Below, in pieces: positions 9,106-18,419 of a stretch of DNA of 64,000 nt; position 1 is the first letter of the stretch; every line of letters begins with the position of its first letter. The translations under genes were made by a program, and so were the position numbers. Below the pieces are notes generated by a model that was not told where the DNA came from, made no database searches, and saw nothing but the letters and a program-made list of their open reading frames with translations. Origin of the DNA: Protonemura montana (Eukaryota > Arthropoda > Insecta > Plecoptera > Nemouridae); contig OX387603.1 in assembly GCA_947568835.1 (NCBI GenBank), positions 25,692,651 through 25,756,650 on the forward strand. The letters run 5' to 3'.

Positions 9106-10016
9106 GTGCGTATACGTCAGCTGGCCGAGCGCAAGGATTGGACAGAGATGATACAAGATTTTGAGCGATATGACCAAACAATTTGGCGTGTTGGAAACAC
9201 CGGTTCTCATTAGATCACCGAAGTTAAGCAACACTGCGCTGAGTCAGGTATTGGATGGGTGACCATCATACACATGACCAGTTCTGTTCGGGAGAGAGGT
9301 TGGAGGAATGAAAGTTAGTACAGCAACTTCATTCACCTTGCTTATCAACCTCTCGACAGCATGTATTTGTGGAGAAATCCTGCTGTTCGAGTTGTACCGT
9401 CCTTCGGAAGGGACGTGAAGCCAGTGGTCCCCTTGGTGCTCTTCGACAGGAGTAGGCTACGTGCCGGCACCGGGTTTCCCCTCCTCCCTTCTGGACTAGG
9501 TTAGATTCATCGTCATCCACTCATTCACCAACGCAATTAGACCAGTGCCGCATTACACGTTGTCAAAACAGTGCGTCGTTAAACACCACAAATAAATAAT
9601 TGAACGCTATGCGTGCTCAATGACTCTGTAATTCTGGTGACAATGAATGTCTTACATGACTCTTAGTTTAAAAAGCAGTCCTTCAAAGTAAGAGCAGGAC
9701 TGCTCTTACCCTTGATAAAGTAACATGTACAAGTTACGAAACGTTGGGAAATTTAATTGTTCTTCACTTAGCATTCAAAACCCAGTTGAAATAGTTTTTA
9801 TTAAAACTAGTTCTAAGTTTACATCAAGTAGACACGAGTCTAAAATCAATCAAAATGATGGATCTATTTCATATGAGAGTTTTAATTTATGGAATTATCG
9901 TAATTCTTCTCCCTGCAGATGAGTGGGACCCTTGTTCGTACATCTCGAAGACGTCGATCTGCCGCTATCCTCTCACCTGCGACGGCGACGTGTGCATCAA
10001 GCCAGAGGAAGACTGA
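9014..10016 (+). CDS. cysteine-rich small protein (last two exons)
   Basis: Exon 9014-9105 and exon 9919-10016 join across donor GTGCGT and acceptor CTCCCTGCAG in phase 1 (G|AT, Asp). The product reads CPPVVDELECRKNNGVYLPF, then EDCTRCLRALDEWDPC, then SICRYPLTCDGDVC and ends KPEED. Eight cysteines in ~62 residues and the acidic end suggest a secreted disulfide-bonded domain. The first half (C..NNGVYLPFEDCTRC) is reminiscent of a chitin-binding type-2 domain, but the aromatic and later Cys positions do not fit well, so I leave it unnamed. The upstream acceptor (CTGCGCAG) is poor and the signal-peptide exon was not found. A full SINE lies in the intron. Confidence 0.6.
9176..9600 (+). mobile_element. 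5S-derived SINE, full length
   Basis: Complete single-head copy: GGCGTGTTGGAAACACCGG, TCACCGAAGTTAAGCAACAC, GGATGGGTGACC, body CTTATCAACCTCTCGACAGC, central CCTTGGTGCTCTTCGACAGG, tail TGCGTCGTTAAACACCAC. Lies in the intron of the Cys-rich gene in the sense orientation. Confidence 0.92.
9671..9860 (+). repeat. foldback-family dispersed repeat
   Basis: Blocks AGCAGGACTGCTCTTACCC, CTTGATAAAGTAAC (9711-9724), GTTACGAAACGTTGGGAAAT, TTCAAAACCCAGTTGAAATAG and TACATCAAGTAGACACGAGT, in the same order as 21480-21640. The GTAAC..GTTAC stem of the core is kept. Confidence 0.65.
9919..10016 (+). CDS. Cys-rich protein, last exon
   Basis: Encodes DEWDPCSYISKTSICRYPL and CDGDVCIKPEED, stop TGA. A 19-base C tract begins seven bases after the stop. 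No AATAAA is seen within 500 bases. Confidence 0.65.
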
Positions 10017-10022
10017 TAATCG

Positions 10023-10041
10023 CCCCCCCCCCCCCCCCCCC
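10023..10041. repeat. poly-C tract (19)
   Basis: Uninterrupted C run in the presumed 3'UTR of the Cys-rich gene. Similar tracts occur at 2067-2080 (G14), 27514-27533 (G20), 35682-35697 (C16), 43216-43231 (C16) and 58310-58326 (G17). Confidence 0.95.
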
Positions 10042-10300
10042 TACTGACCTCGGTGACCCCACGGCGATTGCAGCTCCGTTATCAGTGCACTCCATGCACT
10101 TTTGGGACGCGTGCGCAACGGAGTTTGACCCGTTCAATTGTTTGGGACAGGCTCGATGAATTATTATCGTAAAACTGTTTTGTAATCAATGCATTGCGTT
10201 CTTGAAAACAACACAAACTTTAAGAAGATTGCTTGTCAAATCAACTGGCACTTGGTGCTGTAGCTTAGCAAAATCCAATGGCATTCTACACTAGATTTAG

Positions 10301-10747
10301 TCAGAGTCCCAGCGCTAATGTTGAACTGGTATTCTCGAAAAATACCGACAAACATATTAGAGAGTTCTTGGTGGAGTCACTGTCCTTCTCAAAGTTTAGA
10401 CATTTTATGTCGTTATATCTCTCAAACATTTATCGCGTTTGGGACTGGATCGCGCTCAAAGCATCTTCATCAATGCTAAAAATTTGTCGATATCTTGAGT
10501 CGTAATCATTCAATTGTAGAGGTTTTTCAAAATAAGCAGCCGCTAGCGCCATCGGGTGGCAACCACAACTACTACGTGATGCCGGCCTCGTTTGCTCAGC
10601 AGAACTTTCAACATCTTCACGCTAGGGATCCTGTACCGCACCGAAGACCAATTGTTATTACCATCCATTTAAACTCTTCGGTGCAATTCACTTTTCTATA
10701 AACAAATAAACAATTCTTTAAAATATTTCGCGCTGTGACTCTGACTT
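10301..10747 (+). repeat. TIR element (TCAGAGTCCCAGCGCTAATG)
   Basis: Left end TCAGAGTCCCAGCGCTAATGTTGAACT; right part GCGCCATCGGGTGGCAACCAC, TTGCTCAGCAGAACTTTCAACA, and after ~110 bases the inverted end CGCGCTGTGACTCTGAC. No coding capacity, so non-autonomous. The right end appears to have been split by a short insertion after 10615. Confidence 0.7.
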
Positions 10748-10749
10748 GA

Positions 10750-11610
10750 CCTGTAAACAAAATGTGTGTTGTCTACGCACATAGCAACGTTGATATAGCG
10801 ATGCTTCGTGCCGCGGTTGCTAGGGGATGGTTGCCATGGGACTGCCTTACCGACATTGTTTAGTTCACGGGTTTGTTGATAGGTAGCGCGGGTGTCGCGA
10901 TCGCTGGACGTCGGCTGCAATCTTGCCAGTTCGTTGCCGGGGACCGGGTTCTTATCTTGCTTCTAGTTCTAGGTCTAATTCTTGAATGAGAGCCTGAAAC
11001 TCCCACGGCTCTTCTTAATTTGTTTTTGTTGAAGTTATTCTAAAATCTATTGTCCTGTCGATTGCTTGGGTCTGGTGCTATTTCTTGGTTGCCAGCAATG
11101 AAAGTGCGTTGAAGAAACGCATTGGTGGCAAAGATCGAAGGTAATAAGATAGCAGATTTCAATCAAAGCAATAAACAAGTACACTTACCTTTATGTACAA
11201 TAAAAATAGAATGTCTCTGTACAAACCGCATTCATTTCCTTCCTTCCGGTCAGGGCATGTGGATGCCAAGCACGACAAATTCCCTAATCAAATAATAATC
11301 AATTCGACGTCTCTCTCGCTGCTAGGATACTAACCTCTTGTTAAATTAACGTCACACATCCGCGCACGTACGCCACACGTGTCACCATGGCGACACGCAA
11401 TTAACCAGTCGTTAGGCGATTGTCGCCCGGGGCAACGCACACAAGGTTAATTAGATCGCTGATTGCAATTAACCCTTGCCCCCAGAAAGGGTCGATCGTT
11501 ACCGGGATATTACGAATCACTTAGCGTACCCCGACGTAGTAAAACGCCCTCGCCTGGCTTGATTAATCCAAACCGGGTTAAATACCGACAGCCAATAATA
11601 CATTACCACA
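10750..11610. other. no gene seen
   Basis: Mixed-composition spacer. It contains GGTTGCTAGGGGATGGTTGCCATGGG near 10813, loosely like an RFX X-box, but nothing else I can support. Confidence 0.4.
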
Positions 11611-11611
11611 G

Positions 11612-13665
11612 GGACAGAGCCAACACAGTGTGTAAAAGTGACAAGGCTAAGCGGTGACCGGTCGTTGGTGTTGTTGGACAGGAGCAGCCAACACAGTGTG
11701 TCAAAGTGACAAGGCTAAGCGGTGACCGGTCCTTGGTGCTGTTGGACAGGAGCAGCCAACACAGTGTGTCAAAGGGACAAGGCTAAGCGGTGGCCGGCCC
11801 TTGGTGCTGTTGGACAGGAGCAGCCAATACAGTGTGTCAAAGTGACAAGGCTAAGCGATGGCCGGCCCTTGGTGCTGTTGGACAGGAGCAGCCAACACAG
11901 TGTGTCAAAGTGACAAGGCTAAGCGGTAGCCGGTCCTTGGTGCTATTGGACAGGAGCAGCCAGCACAGTGTGTCAAAGGGACAAGGCTAAGTGGTGGCCG
12001 ATCCTTGGTGCTGTTAGACAGGAGCAGCCAGCACAGTGTGTCAAAGGGACAAGGCTAAGCGGTGGCCGGTCCTTGGTGCTGTTGGACAGAAGCTGCCAAC
12101 ACAGTGTGTCAAAGGGACAAGGCTGAGAGGTAGCCGGTTCTTGGTGCTGTTGGACAGGAGCAGCCAACACAATGTGTCAAAGTGACAAGGCTAAGCGGTA
12201 GCCGGTTCTTGGTGCTGTTGGACAGGAGCAGCCAACACAATGTGTCAAAGTGACAAGGCTAAGCGGTAGCCGGTCCTTGGTGCTATTGGACAGGAGCAGC
12301 CAACAGAGTGTGTCAAAGTGACAAGGCTAAGCGGTGGCCGGCCCTTGGTGCTGTTGGACAGGAGCAGCCAACACAGTGTGTCAAAGTGACAAGGCTAAGC
12401 GGTAGCCGGTCCTTGGTGCTATTGGACAGGAGCAGCCAGCACAGTGTGTCAAAGGGACAAGGCTAAGCGGTGGCCGGTCCTTGGTGCTGTTGGACAGGAG
12501 CAGCCAACACAGTGTGTCAAAGGGACAAGGCCAAGCGTTGGCCGGTCCTTGGTGCTATTGGACAGGAGCAGCCAGCACAGTGTGTCAAAGGGACAAAGAT
12601 AAGCGGTGGCCGGTCCTTGGTGCTGTTGGACAGGAGCAGCCGACACAGTGTGTCAAAGTGACAAGGCTAAGCGGTGGCCGGCCCTTGGTGCTGTTGTACA
12701 GGAGCAGCCAACACAGTGTGTCAAAGTGACAAGGCTAAGCGGTAGCCGGTCCTTGGTGCTATTGGACAGGAGCAGCCAGCACAGTGTGTCAAAGGGACAA
12801 GGCTAAGTGGTGGCCGATCCTTGGTGCTGTTAGACAGGAGCAGCCAGCACAGTGTGTCAAAGGGACAAGGCTAAGCGGTGGCCGGTCCTTGGTGCTGTTG
12901 GACAGAAGCTGCCAACACAGTGTGTCAAAGGGACAAGGCTGAGAGGTAGCCGGTTCTTGGTGCTGTTGGACAGGAGCAGCCAACACAATGTGTCAAAGTG
13001 ACAAGGCTAAGCGGTAGCCGGTCCTTGGTGCTATTGGACAGGAGCAGCCAACAGAGTGTGTCAAAGTGACAAGGCTAAGCGGTGGCCGGCCCTTGGTGCT
13101 GTTGGACAGGAGCAGCCAACACAGTGTGTCAAAGTGACAAGGCTAAGCGGTAGCCGGTCCTTGGTGCTATTGGACAGGAGCAGCCAGCACAGTGTGTCAA
13201 AGGGACAAGGCTAAGCGGTAGCCGGTTCTTGGTGCTGTTGGACAGGAGCAGCCAACACAATGTGTCAAAGTGACAAGGCTAAGCGGTAGCCGGTCCTTGG
13301 TGCTATTGGACAGGAGCAGCCAGCACAGTGTGTCAAAGGGACAAGGCTAAGCGGTGGCCGGTCCTTGGTGCTGTTGGACAGGAGCAGCCAACACAGTGTG
13401 TCAAAGGGACAAGGCCAAGCGTTGGCCGGTCCTTGGTGCTATTGGACAGGAGCAGCCAGCACAGTGTGTCAAAGGGACAAAGATAAGCGGTGGCCGGTCC
13501 TTGGTGCTGTTGGACAGGAGCAGCCGACACAGTGTGTCAAAGGGACAAAGATAAGCGGTGGCCGGTCCTTGGTACTGTTGGACAGGAGCAGCCAACACAG
13601 TGTGTCAAAGTGACAAGGCTAAGCGGTGGCAGGTCCTTGGTGCTGTTGGACAGGATCAGGCTGCT
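11612..13665. repeat. 68-bp minisatellite with higher-order repeats, ~30 copies
   Basis: Consensus unit: GACAAGGCTAAGCGGTGGCC, GGTCCTTGGTGCTGTTGGAC, AGGAGCAGCCAACACAGTGT, GTCAAAGG. Blocks of 12-13 units are repeated nearly exactly: 11973-12170 recurs at 12789-12986 (816 = 12 x 68) and 12449-12646 at 13333-13530 (884 = 13 x 68). The segment GCCGGTCCTTGGTGCTGTTG plus GACAGGAGCAG matches the SINE central domain. Open frames of 60-80 codons here are by-products of the repeat. Confidence 0.95.
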
Positions 13666-13669
13666 TGCC

Positions 13670-15115
13670 AGTCCTTGGTTTCTGACTTGGGGCTAACACC
13701 TACAGTAAGTTCCCTGTTTTGTCACCGGCAGCGCTAACAAGGGAACTTTTCGTCTGTGCACCTCCACCTCCTGGATACTACCAAGTTTATATCAACGCAG
13801 AGTTTGTTTTATCCTCTAAAGAGGCCAATCATTTCTAGCGCGTGACGTGCCACGCAGCGCACCGACGGTAGGACCGGGTACTAAACGCGAAACTTTGGGC
13901 CGGGAAATTGCCCCGCGAAACGAGCGCCCGACGCGCTATCTTTTGTCGGCCAAGTTTCCGCGAGATGATCAAGTACCCCTTGCTCAACTGTCATCTAGAA
14001 ACGGCCGCATCACCATGGCAACCATGGACCACGAACTGTCCGACTTTCCTAGCGCTTAGTTACAGCTCGGGAGACAAATGAAAGTCACCGGAAGACGCAA
14101 ACTCGTAACCGCGACGACAAACCGTTCCTGGGAACAAGAGAACCCGTGACGTCATAGCGTTCTAAAATCGCAGACTCCACGAAACCGTGACACACGAGCT
14201 GCCAGAGATGCAGCAACATCGATTGCAGTTGCATTCTGCAACGAAGGTTTTAGTGTGATTCTTCTTTGGCGAACGGATCCAGGTCGCCGTGACGATCGCG
14301 GGATGATTTCGGGCATCCAGCTGGCTTTGGGCCAAGCACCGCCGCCTCGGTGTCGCCCCCGCGAGCCTGCCTTGACACACTGGCTTCTTGTTTCCGAGTA
14401 CGAACGTTCGATCCGATATGCACGGCCTCCTATGTCGGCTATGTAACGTGGTTTGCGAGTATTTCTAGGAATTGAGCTGGCGCTGGACTCGTGAAGATCA
14501 CTTGGCCTAGAAGAAAGAAGAGTCTAAACCCGGAGTACAAACATATCGTTAGATTTTGAATATAAATCACTAATTGCTAACGACGATTCGTCGACCATAT
14601 CTCAAATCGACGGCGTCAAGGAACAGCTTTGAGCAGAGCCGGAAGCCGCGAGACGACGACGACGTCTGAGCAACTGGACAGAAGACTATAGATCTCGTTA
14701 GCGCTGCCAGTCAAACGCCCTCCCCCAGTTCGGGACATCCGGTGTCGCCGGCTTGGTCGCATATGCAGCCCGGTTGGACGTAAGACTCGATTGACGGTGG
14801 GATGTGATGGAAGTTTAAGTGACTTCAGCTGGATTTCTTTACGGGTTGGCCTAAGATTCCTTTTGTTCATGTGTTACATTAAAATTAAAAAATACTAAAA
14901 AAGTTGGCATTGCATTCTAGAGGATTATATCTCGTTCCATTTGTACCGTTCTCAAAAGTAGAAGGTAGTTAAAGCGCTGCACTTTTCTTTTTAACAAGCA
15001 TCTCAAGGCTACCAAATAATTGATGTAAGTGTATTAAATTGCATTTTTGTGAACAAAAATCTCTTCCAATCTCTTCCAATTTGTACCCAAAATGTACCCA
15101 AATAATATTGGTCAA
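13670..15115. other. no gene seen
   Basis: GC-richer spacer with short open frames only (13847-14059, 14255-14446, 14616-14870 minus); none has splice support or a motif I recognise. ACCATGGCAACCATGG at 14013-14028 is palindromic. Confidence 0.45.
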
Positions 15116-15121
15116 CAATAT

Positions 15122-15256
15122 CAAATACTGACCGGTGACCCAGAGCAGTGTTGCTTAACTTCGGTAATCTCATGAGGACATGTGTTAAAACATGCGAAAC
15201 CGTTCGGTGGTCACCCATCCAATACCTGACCTCGAGTAGTGTTGCTTAACTTGCTG
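15122..15256 (-). repeat. two 5S-like SINE heads
   Basis: Reverse-strand heads: GCAGTGTTGCTTAACTTCGG with TGCGAAACCGTTCGG, then GGTCACCCATCCAATACCTG and AGTGTTGCTTAACTTG. No SINE body is attached. Confidence 0.75.
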
Positions 15257-15259
15257 CAA

Positions 15260-16845
15260 AGTTGCTGCAAAAACGTTCCTTTGCAATACCAGGACGGTGA
15301 GTAATTAGTTCACGACTCAGCCGCTGATATATTGTTCGCTTTTCCAGGAGGCACTACCCCCCACCCTCTACCACCCCTCTCTACCAATCCCATAAATCCA
15401 CCATTTTCCAAAGATCAAACTACATCAAATCAATTTGAGTCTGTCTGTCGGGAACGAGACAGAAACCCAGGGCCCTTTGATATCGTCGCTAAAAAAAATG
15501 TTATGTGATTTTAGAAAAGTTCAATATAATAATACACTGACTTGAATCCAACGAAAAGAGAACGCATCCTTAAAGGATTTAAGGACACGAGTCAGTCTCT
15601 CTGCGGCTGGCAAACTGAATGTGACATTACTTTGTAACAAAACAAAGTCGCCACGTCATCACAGCCTTCTTTATGTCATGTCGACAGCCAGTGGTTAACA
15701 GAGTTCGCCAGACTCTCCAGCCTTGTGGTCTAAATCACAGTCACAACCTTGTCACGACTTGACTATCCCAAAAATGCAAAAGAGATTCTTTACCTAGCTG
15801 CCTGTCTCCAAGTCACCGTGGCTCCTTTTAAAAACCATCCGCTCAGCCGTGGGGGGCAAACAATTGGAACGCCGTGCACGGCCAGCAAGTTGCCTCGAAA
15901 CCTGGTTAAAACTTGTACAACTCGCGAGGGCCTTGACGACGTGCTAGTCCTGATTGGCACGCGATCGAATCACACATGTGTGTGCCGTGACGGCGTCGAA
16001 GGGGATTGGAAAGGGAAGCAAAGTTTCACTGAGACTCTCCCCCCCCCCACCATGGACGAGCTACTTAATTACCGTCGTCTCCGTCGTCGTCGTCGTCGTC
16101 GTCCACTTCCGCGGGGCCGTGATTGCGTTCGAAAAGTTGCCGTATTGTAGCTAAGCTAGGCCGTGTGACCCTTGTAGGAATTTGATTGGCCCAAATAAAA
16201 ACAATGCGTGCCGAATTGATCTTAGGAAAGGTCACCAAAGCTACGAGGGTGTTGGACAAAATCAGGCTCTAAAGGTTGCTGTAGAGGCGTCAGTTAACTA
16301 AATCTACACCAATGAAATCCGAAGATCACTGGTAAGGCTATGAAGCTTCAGCTAAAGCAGTGCTCATCCTAAAGTTGCTACCCTCTAAAGAATGTCTACC
16401 CAACCGAACACCAGTCGAACCCAAGTCTCCAGCTTCCGCGAGGGTTGCACTAACCATCTGTGCTAGTTAGACACGTACTCTGTAGTGCATTTGATGAGTG
16501 TGACAAATCTCCCAGAATAATTATACGATTTCTCATATCCATTTTAACTCAGGTACCTCCTATTGGGATCATTTTTATCTACATGTTTGTTGTTCTTATT
16601 CATTTCTTATTTATGCAACACTCTGGAAAGGTGGATACCAGGTTTTCGAATGCCCGATTGCGTACAGTTTTGTGATGGGGCAACATCGTTCACAATAATA
16701 AAATAGCTATCGGCGTTTTGTAGCCAGAGATTTAAAGGTGCATTTTGGCTTTTGGCATTTTGGTACAACAACAGTGAGGAGGTCATCATAAGAGTTCCTG
16801 CACTAGTCCACACAGCCTGACAAACGCCCTCGTGCAATTGTCAAC
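15260..16845. other. no gene seen; short CGT microsatellite
   Basis: Spacer. A (CGT)n tract at 16073-16103 gives poly-Arg and poly-Val open frames that I discount. A C-rich stretch occurs at 16040. Confidence 0.45.
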
Positions 16846-16849
16846 GACT

Positions 16850-17713
16850 GAAGGTCCGACCGAACGGTTTGACGTCTTGGAAACACCGGTTCTCGTTAGA
16901 TCACTGAAGTTAAGCAACACTGCGCTGGATCAGGTATTGAATGGGTGACCATTATACACATGACCAGTTCTGTTCGGAAGAGAGGTTGGAGGGATGAAAG
17001 TTAAGCAACACTGCGCTGGATCAGGTATTGAATGGGTGACCATCATACTCATGACCAATTCTGTTCGTGAGAGAGGTTGGAGGGATGAAAGTTAAGCAAC
17101 ACTGCGCTGGATCAGGTATTGAATGGGTGACCATCATACACACGACCAATTCTGTTCGGGAGAGAGGTTGGAGGGATGAAAGTTAAGCAACACTGCGCTG
17201 GATCAGGTATTGAATGGGTGACCATCATACTCATGACCAATTCTGTTCGGGAGAGAGGTTGGAGGGATGAAAGTTAAGCAACACTACGCTGAGTCAGGTA
17301 TTGGATGGGTGACCATCATACACATGATCAGTTCTGTTCGGGAGAGAGGTTTGAGGGATGAAAGTTAAGCAACACTGCGCTGGGTCAGGTATTGGATGGG
17401 TGACCATCATACACATGACCAGTTCTGTTCGGAAGAAAGGCTAGAGGGATGGAAGTTAGTACAGCAACTTCATTCGCCTTGCTTATCAACCTCTCGGCAG
17501 CATGGATTTGTGGAGGAATCCTGCTTTTCGAGTTCGGTAGTCCCCTTGGTGCTATTCGACAGGAGTAGGCTAAGTGCCGGCACCGGGTTTCCCCTCTTCC
17601 CTTCTAGGCTAGGTTAGGTTCATCATCATCCACTCATTCACTGACGCCATTATACCAGTGCCTCAAGATCACATGTCAAAACAGTGCGTCGTTAAACACC
17701 ACAAATTAAAAAA
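16850..17713 (+). mobile_element. 5S-derived SINE with six tandem heads
   Basis: Starts CCGACCGAACGGTTTGACG; TTAAGCAACAC occurs six times at ~91-bp spacing (16910 to 17366), each followed by ATGGGTGACC. The last unit passes into GGAAGTTAGTACAGCAACTT and a normal body, central domain and tail ending GTTAAACACCACAAATTAAA. Units 1-4 share GGATCAGGTATTGAATGGG, units 5-6 the common form, so the array grew by local duplication. Confidence 0.92.
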
Positions 17714-17764
17714 AATAATACTGAAGGTCCGCTCTTAGTAACATCAAGAGAAGTCAATTGATAG

Positions 17765-18418
17765 ATTGATATGTTTTGTTTAACGACGCACAGTCTTGAC
17801 AACGCACTGGTCTAATGGCGTCGGTGAACGAGCAGAACCCCATTAGGATGATGATGTCCCGAACCTAGCCTAGAAATGAGGAGGGGAAACCCGGTGCTGA
17901 ACGTAGTCTTCTCCTGTCAATTACCAGAATAAACAAAATTTGGCGAAATGTTTTCATCAACAAACACATTTTAACATTACCGCTTGTTTTTATTCTGGAA
18001 TAATTTATTTTTATTACCCCGACATAAACACGTACTATTAACACAGTCTGACCACCTTTGAAACGAGAAATAACCATAAACTGTGTACCTAATGACAAAG
18101 CATACATTGAGCACTATTAAATCAAAATTTTTTGTCTCATATACCAACTGGCTGAATTTTTCACATCTGAAAAAAATACCAGTCAACCTAGAAAGTAGAG
18201 AGACAAAGTAAAGATTTTTGATAAAAAATTATTTCTGTAGTTTTACAAATAATTGACTTACACAAAGCTTTAATTTTGATACACGGCAAAGAAATAAATC
18301 GAATTGTCGAAGAGCACCCATGGGACCACAGGCTTAACGTCCCTTTCGAAGGACGGCACAAATTGAACAACAGAATTCCTCTACAAACAAATGCTGTCGA
18401 GAGGTTGATACGCAGTTA
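17765..18418 (-). mobile_element. 5S-derived SINE with AT-rich insertion
   Basis: Tail and part of the central domain at 17765-17920 (TTTAACGACGCACAG ... CTCCTGTC) and the rest at 18305-18418 (TTGTCGAAGAGCACCCATGGG ... GCTGTCGAGAGGTTGATACG). The ~385-bp AT-rich block between them splits what would be CTCCTGTCGAAGAGC and seems to be a separate insertion; its class is unknown. The 5S head is missing. Confidence 0.8.
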
Positions 18419-18419
18419 A

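Noticed and set aside
9176..9300. Possible 5S rRNA gene
   Set aside because: Only the internal-promoter region resembles 5S rRNA; the 3' third is unrelated and passes into a SINE body, as in all the other copies.
11722..13696. Many 60-80 codon frames with repeated Trp/Cys-rich peptides
   Set aside because: All are translations of the 68-bp minisatellite in different frames; identical peptides recur at 816- and 884-bp intervals.
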